Source: Vanilla planifolia
Lineage: Eukaryota; Streptophyta; Magnoliopsida; Asparagales; Orchidaceae
Reading direction: 5' to 3'
Length of the DNA: 64,000 bases
NCBI GenBank assembly: GCA_023846275.1
Contig: CM043870.1
Coordinates: forward strand, 8,751,527-8,815,526
A program made the position numbers and the translations under genes. Below the pieces are notes generated by a model, which was not told where the DNA came from, searched no databases, and saw nothing but the letters and a program-made list of their open reading frames with translations. This document shows, piece by piece, positions 37,511 to 49,883 of the stretch; the first letter of the stretch is position 1, and the number at the start of each line of letters is the position of its first letter.

Positions 37511-40500
37511 CATCAATTTTATCACACCTAGTCTTTTAATAGTATTTCTTTTTAATCTTTGGGTGTAATCAAACCAATGCACTAATTAATATATTTGCTA
37601 ACCACTTTTTACTCCCCCAACATAACCTTTAAACTAGGAGTTAAGATCCCCTATTCTGATCATTATGCTCAAGATTTATTATCCCAAATGAGCCATGTTC
37701 TTACCCATACTAATCACCTAGTTGACTTAAGAACTAAATCACTCTAGGTTAACCCACCAATATATACTGACATGTAAATAGCATCAAAACAAACCAAGTA
37801 ACTATAAATCTATAATATCAATTAAATAATCATATAATACATATGTCATTCAAAAGTTTAAGTTTATCACATCAAATAATATAAAATTTAGATATCAAAT
37901 TATATCATGAAAGGTCATATATAGTCTAAAGTCCAACAAATATAAATAATAATGTTATGCATGAAAAAGAAATTACAACTAAAACATCATAAAATGTAAG
38001 CTAGATGAAATTCTACTAAAGATACTAACACTAACCCCCCCACTCTAACTCTTATGTTAGCTCTTAACTCCATACACTTACAAATGATATGAAGGTGAGG
38101 GTGAGCTAAGCTTAATAAGAAATCCTAAAGACTTATTATAAAAATAATCAAACTATTGTAACATTTTTAATAGAATAAAATCATAGGTATAAGAAATGAT
38201 ATTATATAAGGTCATAGCCTACCAAGCTGAACCAAGAAATAAAACCATAATCAATAACCTTATCTAATACCCATCAAGGCCTCACAAGTCTCTATGACAT
38301 TATAATCATGCAATGTAGCAAAATAGAGTGTACGTAATGAGATCTTCAATGCAAGTTTTGGCACTCCTATCTCATTACATAATCTAGCACTTCAAAAAAA
38401 TGTCTGATAACATAGGTCTTCAATAAAGTACTTTAGGAGTCCTTAATATCCACATAGCACTCTAACAGCTGCTTTGGCACATCAATAGTTTCCTATCCTA
38501 TAAATTAATGGCGCTCAGTCTCCATAAATTCCTCAAAACATAATTTTGATAGTTTACACTCTAATACTCTACCAATCACATAAACTAACTCCCTCAAGAC
38601 TCTAAGATTCCTAAGTAGCATGTCTCACTTCAACACCATATGCAATGGCACAACCATGATCCTATTATAATGTTCTATATAATGAGACTTGCAACCTCCA
38701 TACATGGTGAGAGCTTTACTATCTAGTATATTTTACTTAACTTTGGCTAATGGGTCATCATTTGGTCATTACATCCTAATCCATATCACCCTTAAAATAG
38801 ACTTACTTATCATGTAGCATCATTCTATATGGTTTTATCATCACCTATGTAGGGTTATCTAAAGCTTCTTTATAATCTTAATTTGTTATCTAAGATAATA
38901 CTAGGGTTTTTCCTAAGAACTTTATTCAATTATCTGGACCATTTAAGGTTTTCTAAGATCCTTAAGCTAACTTGGAGTTTTAATTAAACTCTAATAATCC
39001 TCCCTTATGCAATTTTCCATATCCATATATAGTTCTTATTAAATCTTTATGTGAGATATTTACTAGAATCTTATATATTATCTTGGAAACTACTTGAGTA
39101 CTCACTTAAGTTTTAAATTTTATGGCACAAACCCTTGAAGTCATCATCCTTTTTTTCAAACCTAGGTTCCTATGAATTTTACTAGTGACTCTTTTTCCTG
39201 ATAGGCCAGTCTAAGTCACTAGATGCATCTTAAATGTCTCTCTTAAGTTATATAAACCTCCTAAATTAATTTCTAAGGACCAATCCAAGCTAATTTAAGG
39301 TTTAACCAATATCCAAGAAAATAATTAGCCCCTTGGCATAGAATAACACCACTTCTAAAGCCAAAACTAAGCTAACTCAGTCCTCTCTTCAAGAGAATTT
39401 GGGAGCTTTAATTACCTTCAAAACCATTCAAGGTTCTTTCTAAGGGCTCTCATTACATTTTAAGTCATTGTCCAAGCCTTGTCACTCAACCCCATGGCCT
39501 ATCTAAGGCATCTAGCTCCTCTTGTCACAAAATTTCAATTGGTAGGTTTGACTTCCTTAAAGGAAAACATCATGTGTTCTTTGTAGTGTTTTGTGGTATC
39601 ACCTAAACGTTTATCATTCAGTTCTTGTGCTAGAATTTTCATCAACATGTGTTCAATTTCATTTAAGCAATACTTTTCAAGGTGAATTCTTGATTTTCAA
39701 CATGGGGTAGAATGATTACAAGGTCACCATAATAGCATCCAATGCATAACAATTGAAATCATATCATCACATCCATGATTATTCTCAATTTAACATATCT
39801 TACAACATCCATGACCAAAATATAATTACTTCTGCATAAACATGATTGCATATCTATCCATTCACATCATAATTGGTAGCATAAATCCATTAGAACATGT
39901 TATATTCTTGGACATTGTAATTTCATCATCAAATGAGCTAAAATATCACATAAATATTTTTGTAATGTTCAAAACAATAAAATGTTTGCATGAAATAAAA
40001 TGAATTCATAGCAATCATGGTCACATAATAATTCATATTATCATAGAATGTTTTTGTCACAATGTTTTCTTCCATTCTAGGATGAAAGAACCACATTAAT
40101 TCAATGTTTTTATGAAGCATGAATTGACATCATTATCATGATTTTTATTATAGTAACAACAAGGATTTCACATGCTCTTTAGCACACCAAAATTCCACAA
40201 ATCCAAATTAAGAATGGTATTTAACAACAAAGCTTCTTGATTCACAAATTCAAGCTTGACTTCTTATTATTATTAATAATATATCAATTTGATCTATTTA
40301 AGAACCTGCTTTCTAACCACCAAAAAATGCTAACATCATGATTACAACATCATCTTCATTAAATCAATTTAGCACATTATATCAAAGTTTTATAAGGATT
40401 AGGAAATATAATGACAGTTGAATTTTATCGCATGCATACTAGTAAAATAGTTCATTATTATTATCCTGGCATGTTTCTAGATTTACATGCAAGACAAGAG

Positions 40501-41349
40501 AATCAAACTACCTTAAAAGTCAAGTTGAGGTCTACACTAAATGTATTCTCCTCTTCCATGAACTATGTTTGAGATCTCCTCTTCTTCCTTGCTTAAAGCT
40601 TCACTTCTTCCTTTGCTTCTTTCAGTAGATCTCCTTGGAAGGAATAAGTAAATTTGTTAAAATATCTATCCTTAATCACATCTTAAGATCTTATAGAGGT
40701 AGCCAAACCATTCTTTAATCATGAGATATCTTGTTAACTCAGTTAAGATATCTCTACCTTATTCTTATCTTAGGTCCATGAATTTAAGGAATTAATTTAA
40801 CATTTAATCTCTTACTTTTAATAAGTTCTTACTTCTTACTTTTAAGGAATTTCATGCATCTAAACTAATATTCCACCATGAAAAAATTTATCTGACTCTT
40901 AGGATCACCAAACTAGTAATGCTTAGCACCTTTCGATGTGGTTCAGCCAAAGATGGTAAAACAATTCTCATTGGTGCATCATCATGATATGTTTTGTAAA
41001 TGTTTATGTATAATGAACAAACCATATGTGCACAACATTGCATATGTCTATGTCATGTTGTAATTTTTGCATCTTATAATATACATACTCCTTTAAAAAA
41101 CTGAAAGGAATTTCATGCATCCCTTAAGATATCTCATGGTTTGAGGTGAATCTAGATAAGCATTCTACTTTTAAGGTATCAAAACAAAGTCTCCTTATCA
41201 CTTAATTCAACATATATAGATAAAATCCAGTTTCATTTAATTTTGAGATACAAACCTTCTTAATATTCAAAATTTAAAGATGTTTAAATTTGAAATCATC
41301 ATTAAAATTTTAAATAATTAGCTAAAGAAATAAGTAATCAAGAGGATCA
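37511..41349 (-). repeat. 5' LTR of the Gypsy element (right copy)
   Basis: Partner of 28,279-32,331: the opening block 'ctttgggtgtaatcaaacca' corresponds to 'ctatgggtgcaaccagacca' and both end 'caagaggatca'. It lacks the ~146-bp CpG-containing segment of the left copy and carries a 244-bp insertion at 40,861-41,104. The inner end is approximate (37,505-37,520), because its terminal TG has decayed. Confidence 0.8.
40844..41121. mobile_element. 244-bp insertion with a perfect 17-bp target-site duplication
   Basis: AAGGAATTTCATGCATC occurs at 40,844-40,860 and again at 41,105-41,121. The other LTR has this context once, near 32,070-32,086 (aatgaatctcatgcatccctt), with no insert. The 244 bases between are therefore a later insertion. 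A 17-bp duplication and a short A-run at the right end (tttaaaaaactga) fit target-primed insertion by a LINE machinery, for example a SINE or a short 5'-truncated LINE. I see no clear tRNA-type A and B boxes, so the family is not identified. Confidence 0.8.
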
Positions 41350-41786
41350 TACCTTGAGCTACCCAATTTGATGTGCAGATGTACCTCTACCAGCTTTGTC
41401 AAAAGGTTATATTTTTACAAGATTTACCCCTATTAGATATGGGAAAAAAAAGGTGTGGTTTATTTATGGATTCCTAGTCTAGTTGACTAAGGTGAGTGTA
41501 GGCACCAATTAGGTTGAATCACCAAAAACTCTCATGCCTTTTTTAATTAGCTTGTTATATTTCACTTGTTTCATACTTATACAAACAAATTTAAAAATTA
41601 ATAAATATTTTCTAAATAATATTTAAGATTAATTAATCTTAAAAATTTCTTCACATTACAAAATAAATTTGGTTAATCAAACAAGTTTGATAAAGCAAAA
41701 GCATCTATACTTATATTTGAAATCAAATAGTTTTAAAAACTCCATAGTTCACCTCTCCTTATGCTTATTAATTACTTATAACTATA
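41350..41786 (+). repeat. 5' LTR of Copia relic 2, right part (R-U5)
   Basis: Collinear with about 47,535-47,970: shared blocks are 'aactttgttaaaaggg'-like, 'aaaaattaataaatattttc', 'agtttgataaagcaaaag' and 'ttcaccc/tctc..cttatgcttatt'. It ends ...ataactata, where the partner has ...ataattaca. It is followed after four bases by the primer-binding site. Confidence 0.75.
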
Positions 41787-41790
41787 AAAA

Positions 41791-41806
41791 GTGGTATTAA
41801 AGATAG
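41791..41806 (+). other. Primer-binding site of Copia relic 2
   Basis: GTGGTATTAAAGATAG is a decayed form of TGGTATCAGAGCxAG, standing directly after the LTR end. Confidence 0.55.
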
Positions 41807-43944
41807 AGTTGTATCAAAAGAAGAAATTCTTATGAGTGAATAAGCTACATTTATTTCATTAATATAGCTAGACCATCCTTATCTGAATAAAAATATTTTT
41901 GTATATGCAAATGTGCATTTAAATCTTTTATTATAAAAGTTGATTACAAATTATGGTTCATTTTTTAACCAAGTGACTCAAGTGATAGATCTAGAATATT
42001 GACACAAACTAATGTAAGAGAAATGAGTTATCTATATCTTGCCTTGTCTCAAGAAATTAGAATTAAAATGTCATCAAACTTCTTGCTTTGAAATGATGCA
42101 AGAGTTAGAAAAGTTATTTGATGAAAAATATGCTAAACTCTCAATTGAAGTCAAACATGATAAAAGAAATAAGAAGAAGAATAATAAGAAGAAGAACACG
42201 AAGAAGAAAAAGGACACCATGCAAAAGAGAAAGTAGGCTCAAGGTTTTTTTATGCAAGCTATTTAAATAAGGTATCCCCAATCCATACTTTGTTTTGATG
42301 ACTTTCTCAAAATTCAATGATGAATTACTTGAATGTTTTAAATAAATGGCATAATAACAAAAGAAATTAATAAACATGTATGCTACTTCTAAGAAAACTT
42401 CTGTTAAATATTAAAATAAAATAATTAAGCTACAAAAAAAATATAGAAATCAGAAGAAGGAGATTATTTCATTGATTAAAAAGTTGTAAGATCATACTTT
42501 TGTTGGTATAAAGATAAATAAATCAATTATAAAAAATGATTCTATTTTGATTGGGCATGTTTTTTGTATTAGTTCTCCAAAACATAAAAACAATATGTTG
42601 AAGGATAAGAATGATAATATTAAAGAAAAATTGGAAAATTTTTCTATAATTAAAAAGGAACTATATGATTTGAAAGCAAATATTGTTGTTGTATTTTCAC
42701 AAGTCTTTACTTCTCATGTCTGCGCTTATTCACATGTGTCATATCGTGCTATGTCACATAATGTTGTGGAAAGAGATTGCTCATTTGCATCCTCATTCTA
42801 GGGTTACACTTAGATTTAATGGATATTATGTATTGAAGAAATCTTATTTTTCTTTGCATACTTCTCATACACTTGCTTTATCCAAAGTTTTATGCAATTA
42901 TTCTATACATTGACATATTTCTTAAGATTTCTTAATTAAAAAGTAATTAACTTGAAAGGAAATAAAATAAATGGATCCCAAAAGACACTTATGTGAAAAA
43001 TATTATCGAAAAATCACATCAATCACTCAATAAAGCATAGGTAGTGGTGTAAGTGTATTTTCAACAAAAGGACCTATGACAACAAAACTTGACTTGTGAG
43101 CTATGCGTGTGGTTCATTTGACAAAATCTGCATCTATAAGTAAATATGGTCCTTATCTTAATAATATTAGTAGTTAAGATTAAATAATAATATAATAATA
43201 AATTATCTAAATCAAGAATATACTTACATATGTTGAATTTTGAATGAAAAGAATATGATAAATGAATGAAAAGAATATGATAAATGTTATCTTATAGGAA
43301 TGAGTTAGAGAAGATGAGAAAGTCTAAGCCAAAGTTCTTTATTTCACAAATTGAACAACTGGGGTAGTATGGTCTTATATATAAAGGATCATAGATCTAG
43401 ATGAACAATTAAATCCATGGCTTATTGATTAGGAAATTAGAATGATTTTACATTAAAATTGAGAGCTATAACTAATAAGAAAGGTATGATCTCTACATCA
43501 TATATTTTGTCTCATGACTAACCCAAACATATTTGAATTCAAGTATTATTAGATCTTTGTACAAGTATGATTGTGTTTCAACTTAATTTGACTTAATACA
43601 ATCTCATCATTAGATGATCAAATATTAAGTTTTCATGTAGTTGTTTGAACCATAATCAAATGATTAGGCTTTTATACTTAAATAACAATCATCATTTAGA
43701 ATCATAATTAGCCATGTATGGTACATTAAAAGACTACTACGAATTAGATAAGAAGAGGTAGTATTGAAATTGGATAAGAATAATTAGGCTATCATAATTG
43801 TACGATAGTTATCATCTATTTTGATGCAAAGAGATATGTTACTTAAACATGTATGATCACCCTATCAGCAATGTAGAATGATTCTATTAGTTTGAATATG
43901 CATTTTGGTTCATCTTGTACAATCAAGTAACTTGTACAAGTTTG

Positions 43945-43947
<3 letters not shown>

Positions 43948-44019
<72 letters not shown>
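43948..44019. repeat. (AT)36 microsatellite
   Basis: A run of about 72 bases of alternating AT inside Copia relic 2. Confidence 0.95.
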
Positions 44020-44023
<4 letters not shown>

Positions 44024-45383
44024 CATATAAGATTATCAAGTAGGGTAACTCATCTATAAAGATTAACTAAGAGTGAAATCAAAAGGCTAATCATCTAAAG
44101 GGATTTCCATGGTGATCTCTTGTATAATTGGCTCTAAGTTGATTTCACTTGGTTCAAGAGCCTCACTTTTGAATAGTTTAATTGTGTCTACATAATTCTT
44201 GATATTCACTATTATACTCTCACCTTGTCATATGTTAGGTAATCCTTTTTAACCTGAAACACTTTCATGCATAAGTTAGGTTCTAAATAAGGTCTACCAC
44301 GATAATATTTAGTATTATCTATATCAGGTAGTTCTATGCAAAGTTTAAGTTATAAGAAGATTCTAGCATAGGAAGGTAAAATTAGTGTAAGACCTCAATT
44401 AAGATCACCAAAGAGAATGCCAACAAATTCTTCAAGATTTTTATAACTAGTCCTACTTTATAGTTGAACTATGAGAGTTCAAGCTTTGGCTTGATAGAGG
44501 TGAATAAGTTGATTTGTAACCTCACAAAAAGTATCCATATATAAAAGTTTAAGTTTCTAACCTAGTGGACCTATTTAGTGCAACATTTCTTAAAAAGAAT
44601 TATAAAGTCAAAGGATGGTGATAGACAACACATCACCTTATGGCTATCTCTTACCACTTACTATTAGTTAAAAAAGTAATTTTTTGAAATAGATGAGATA
44701 ATTTTTAGGTTAATTAATAAGACTCTTATGATTAGGAATCCCAAATATAAGAAGAAAGTTATTTTAAGCTATGGATACCAAATTGCATCATTATTAGTTT
44801 TAAGTATAATATAAGTATAGAGGAATTGGATTGCATTCATATGGTAGTAAAGGCTTCAAACATGAAAACAATATTGTACATTGGTTAAACACACTTTGAA
44901 CAAGTTGGTGCAACTCTTAAAGATAAGGATCAATTAACCATTGAAGTATATCAAGAACAACAACCATGTACTAATGCTGTCATCAATGTGAACCTCATCA
45001 GTCATCTACATCTCTTGTTGGAGCTTCCAATGATAATTCATCACATGAAATGCTTCTTTTAAGAATAAATTGTTTAGAATCTCACATAGATGATGAGCTT
45101 AAATAGATGAAAGAATATTTCTTTTCTATAGAGATTGAAGGTCATAGATGAATAGATTTTCTTACAAATGTAATTATAAATTTACTTAGAAATCTTTAAA
45201 AATTTTTAAAAATAGAGTTACAAAGACTTGCTAAAAATGTGTTGTAGCTATTCTAGATAAATTTTCTCTAGTTGGTACATTGCTTTTGATTAAGTTTTTT
45301 TATTGTTTCAAATTTGTATCATGTGGTACCTTTTATTACTTTTAATTAATTTATTACCTTATTTTGAACATTGCTATCTATTT

Positions 45384-45393
45384 AAGGGGGAGA
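45384..45393 (+). other. Polypurine tract candidate
   Basis: AAGGGGGAGA is the usual form of the plus-strand primer tract of SIRE-like Copia elements. It lies shortly before the 3' LTR. Confidence 0.5.
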
Positions 45394-45524
45394 CATATAC
45401 TACTTGTGAAATGTTGGTACACAAAGGGTAGTAGTTGTTTAAATTGACATCCAGTAGTTTATATGAGCTTTATATCTAATTTTTTAATAGTTTACATTGA
45501 TTTTGCAATCATCAATAGAGAGAA

Positions 45525-46564
45525 TATAATATCCTTAAAGATAGCAATCACAAAATTAAATTATTAATTACTAATGAAAAATTGAAGTGCTTCAATGCAG
45601 ACATAACTATTAAATGTAATGGATAATGAAAAGGAGCTAAGTTCATGTACGTGGAGTTAAAAGAAGACTTATGACTTGTGTTCATTCTTGGCTCAATTTG
45701 TATATCATAAAACCATAATCTCTATGCTTGGTGAAGTGATTGGCTATCAAGAGTTCACTTTAAAGATAATTATTTAGTTTATTTTGTTAATCCATATCTT
45801 GGTATTTATATGGCACTTAAGAATTATTTTAATGCATGAATTACTTTACTAAATCATGTTTTAGGTCATAATACTTATAGAATGACAACAAGCTCTCAAA
45901 ACCTATATTAACATATTAATAGTATTATTACAAATAATTCTAAAAATTTCAATCTATAAGATAATAAAATCAAATTTAAAATAAGCCATATTCTTTACTA
46001 CATAATGATCATATTATACAATGAATAATATCATATTTGTATTATTTATATTTAAGCTTAAAGCTATAATTCATGTTTCAATTTGTCATGTCAATGATAT
46101 GTTTGATGAGTTTATTATATAGATGCGATTATCATCTATACTTAAGATTAGAAGTGTAAACTTGATCGTACAAGGCATTAGCCTTATGTGTGATTTGTTC
46201 TCTAGAAGTTGAGTTACACTAACATCATATAAGTATGAAGTTTCCTTCATATGAGAATACAATCTATTTTTTCTCAGATTTTGTCATATAAAAACTTATT
46301 TATAATTAGATATGTGTAATTAATATAATACATTGGCATTGACTTATCATGATATTATAGCATGGTCATATATACAACAATCTTTATATGGTCTCTAAGA
46401 TTTACTCCGTGCTTATAATGACTATGTCATATAGTATGAAGTAAAGTATCATATTTGTATAATCCATTTCTTTTCAAAAACAACTTAAATTACATAAAAA
46501 ATGCATTCATTAAGTCATATGAATAAGATAAATATATCATATGAGTATGATAATCATCTAGTAT

Positions 46565-46654
<90 letters not shown>

Positions 46655-47970
46655 GTGATTAAGATTTATGTATTGCACTTGTATTATATCTTCTTACACA
46701 ATACTTAGAACAAAATCTAGTACAATACTATCATATTGCTATGATTGGTTTATTATATATGTATGACTATTCTTTTAAGTCTTGTTAAGTGATAATATAA
46801 TGATTTATCTTTATATGATCAAATCATATAATATTTTCTTGAGACCTCAACTCTTAATTGAAATATATATAATACATTGTAGATTTGCTATTACGCTTGT
46901 ACAATCTATTTAAACTATATTATACTTATATGATCATTATGACTGTCTTGTATGATGCATATAGAACCTAAGCACTACATCAGGAACCAGTGTTATATAG
47001 TATAAAGATACTTTTTGTACTTGTATGTAAGTCATTTAAAGTCATTTTATACTTATAATATTCTCAAATCGTCTAAGGTGATCCAAGTAATGTGCTCATT
47101 GTCATCATATGATGGTTTTGATGTGCTAATATGATATGTTGTTGAAACCTACAACAACAAATTGATTTATCTCAAAAATACCATTATAGCCATTAAAGCT
47201 TCTTTATTTACATCAAATTCACTTACACATACAAATAATTATAGAATATAAGAAGAATTGAAGATGATTCATAGATTATAAAATCATTTGAAAGATCACA
47301 ATAGTGAAATCATTGGAATATGGATTATGTCATAATTATGGTGTGCTAATTCTATTGATTCAACTACTCAATTCTTAGTTTGTTTCTTTCTTCAACATTG
47401 CATCAAGATTTATCTTGTTTGATAATATCTTTTACATCATTTAGTTCTAATGCCATAGATTCAACAGTAATGATATAGTCTTTGTAAGCTTTATTGTATA
47501 TAAATGTTATAATACTTGTGAAACTATTGTACTTGCACTTTTGTAAGATATACTCCTATTAACTTTGTTAAAAGGGTATGATTTTGTAAAAAATCAACCC
47601 TTACCAGTTACAATAAAAGAGAGTGGTTTGTTAATAAAAATCAAGTCTAGTTGATTGAATGTGGATATAAGCACTAGTTAAATTGAACTATCTAAAGATC
47701 TTGCATCTTATTTTCTTATCCTATTATGGTGCTCTACTTGTTTCATAATTATACAAATATATTTAAAAATTAATAAATATTTTCTAAATAAGACTTATTA
47801 ATTAAGAGTAATAATTATTTTATTTTATAAAATAAATTGAGTTAATCAAACTAGTTTGATAAAGCAAAAGTTTTGATTACTTCCTATACTTGTATTTGAA
47901 ATTAAGTAGTTTTAAAAACTCTACCATTCACCCACCCCCCTCTTATGCTTATTGATTGCTTATAATTACA
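45525..47970 (+). repeat. 3' LTR of Copia relic 2
   Basis: Most complete LTR of this element, about 2.4 kb. It matches the split 5' LTR at 26,619-28,278 and 41,350-41,786. A TATA box (GTATATAAAT, 47,497-47,506) precedes the R-U5 part, and the right end ...TATAATTACA is followed by acacc. The stretch 47,256-47,535 has no partner in the 5' LTR, where the Gypsy element and a deletion lie. It contains an (AT)n tract absent from the other LTR. Confidence 0.75.
46568..46648. repeat. (AT)40 microsatellite in the 3' LTR
   Basis: About 81 bases of alternating AT. The homologous place in the 5' LTR (near 27,6xx) has no such tract, so the expansion happened after the element inserted. Confidence 0.95.
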
Positions 47971-49819
47971 ACACCTTAATTTTCTTATTTTTACTTCCCT
48001 CTTCTTATCTTAGCTTCACAATGCTATAGCATTATTGAAAATTCTTCATTAAAACTTCTCTTTTCTTTGTTTTGATATAGCTTCTTAGCTCATCTTGATT
48101 TTTCAAGTTTTCCTAGCAACAATAGTTGTGCATTGCTACAATTTGTCTTCATTGTTTCTTTACTATAGCATCCTCTGTCTAAGTAATTTTTTTCCTCAAG
48201 CTATTCTTACTTTCCATGCAACAACCTCCCTTAGTTTTCTTTTTCTTCTAAACCAAATTACTTCTCAAGTATTCATTTTCTTACTTAATTTTGGAGAAAG
48301 GTAATTATGTGAGGTTTAAGGATTTTTTAATTAATCCTTAGCTACTTAATCACTATTTAAGCACTCTTAAACCTTTTTTCTTGAAAAATACATATCAAAT
48401 TTGTTTGGTTTCTAAAACTTACAAACTAAGTACTATTAGATTTATCTTTATATCCTCTTTACAAAATTTTGCTCACTTAAAAAAAATCTAAATTTCATTA
48501 CAAAGTGATTTGCTTTTTCATGATATGATCAAATATTAATATTTTAATTTCAAAATATCATCTTCCTTGATAGAAATACCAACTTTAATGTTCATTTTCA
48601 TAATGTTATTATAACTAATCTTTTATAGAAAAAATAAAAATCTAAGATGTTACACTTAACATGTGACATAACCTTAACTTTGTTGTGTTTTGTATTGAGA
48701 TTATGTATATTTTCTTATGAAACTTAAGTTAATTTGTTTGATCTATTTTTGACTTAATAATCATAGGTAATAGAGATATATTTTATGGGACTCAATGGGA
48801 GCACTTAGTGAAAAGGATATCTTAGTATTTTACTACTTTATTTTGTACTATAAATTATGTATTAATATTTGAAATATTGGGTTGTAGTAGCTACTATTAT
48901 GTTATCAAATTTGGCATGAAAAATTTTATAGTTTTATTTATTTTACTTTTCTAGCAAGATAATGATATTAAAGTTAACGTTACTTTTTAAAATGAGTCTC
49001 TTTTAAATGTTGAAAAATGGTTTAGTTTTATATTATGTTGTGAGATTTAAAATTTTTTTAGTAATATATTTTGCAATTATGATAAAAAAAAGTAAAACCA
49101 AAGTTTAATGGGTAAGTGTGGGACACTTGGTCCAATGGGAAACCCAACAATGGCATTACTTTATTTATTAGAAAAAAGAAAACATAGAAAAAACATCCAA
49201 TTAAGTTGGGTCCTCACATTAAGGTTCTACCTTCTTTGGTCCTTATTTCAATTATTCTACTTCTATGATTTATAGATGGTGCCAAAAAATTATTGATTAT
49301 GGTTTTACATTCAAAGGATCGTAGTAAGAACTTATTTATATAGAGCTTAATAGAGGTTTATTGAGTAGAGATAAAAAAAGCTTGGCCTTTAAAGGTCAAG
49401 GATGAATAATAAGAAAACGAGAAGGAAAGCTAAAATTCTCTACAAAGAAGAATTTGGCTCTCAAGTAATACAAATTTAAGCTTTAGATTTGAATTTGGGA
49501 TCTCTAAACCAAACTCTTGGTAAGTTTATTTATTACTAAGTCGATGACATTTTTCAACCAAGTTTGACATGCAAAGAAATGATTACTATTGTTTTGTTAC
49601 ACAATTATAAAAGTCTAATTGTATAAGATTGATGTGTTCCTTTTGCTAACATTGCAAAATTAATTATAAATCTAGGTAGGAGCAAGATTATTATTAACAT
49701 AACAAAATCAATTATAACTATTAGATAATAGCACAAGTACTACAAAATAGACAATGCCCCTATATGGAGGAGCTAAAATTACAAGGCACTAAAACAACCT
49801 CAAAAAGTAGGTATAAAAG
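47971..49819. other. AT-rich DNA without a gene
   Basis: No coding signal and no repeat partner recognised. A pyrimidine-rich part (47,980-48,260) encodes only a low-complexity hydrophobic frame on the plus strand. The stretch 49,120-49,330 has a more complex composition, but no family could be named. Confidence 0.4.
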
Positions 49820-49883
49820 GCCTAGCTTAGAGAAGCTTTCCTTGAGGGTTTGAACCCAAGAAGGTGGCCTCAAGGTTTTGTCC
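49820..49883. repeat. ~15-bp minisatellite, left part (interrupted by LINE)
   Basis: Degenerate units of 14-16 bases built on GGCCTTGAGGGTTT or GGCCTCAAGGTTTT. The array resumes at 52,193 after the LINE poly-A, and the same unit type is found at 58,475-58,616. Confidence 0.65.

Larger units (their letters stand above)
28279..41349 (-). mobile_element. Nested Gypsy LTR retrotransposon, ~13.1 kb, minus strand
   Basis: Two collinear LTRs (28,279-32,331 and 37,511-41,349) enclose a 5.2 kb internal region whose domains run from right to left: gag, RT, RNase H, integrase. The domain order and LTR end sequences point to a chromovirus, probably Tekay/Del, with unusually long LTRs. It inserted into the 5' LTR of Copia relic 2, whose sequence resumes at about 41,350. 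No matching 5-bp duplication is visible at the outer ends, and about 300 bp of the host LTR are missing at the junction, so a later deletion is likely. All coding parts are dead. Confidence 0.8.
41787..45524 (+). mobile_element. Internal region of Copia relic 2 (no readable pol)
   Basis: The region between the two LTRs is about 3.7 kb, short for a SIRE-like element, which normally needs more than 5 kb for gag-pol. A Lys-rich frame (42,039-42,236) and a coiled, Lys/Asp-rich frame (42,547-42,700) look like the basic C-terminal part of gag. KWIPKDTYVKN at about 42,969-43,001 resembles the WVPK motif that precedes the protease. No protease, integrase or RT motif is visible after it. The end is marked by the purine tract AAGGGGGAGA (45,384-45,393), 130 bases before the estimated 3' LTR start. 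It is probably a deletion derivative. Confidence 0.5.

Noticed and set aside
42039..42236. Lys/Asn-rich frame as an independent gene
   Set aside because: It sits in the internal region of Copia relic 2 and fits the basic part of a decayed gag; no start context or homologue suggests a host gene.
46490..46678. Minus-strand frame with a long Tyr-Ile repeat
   Set aside because: It is the translation of the (AT)40 microsatellite.
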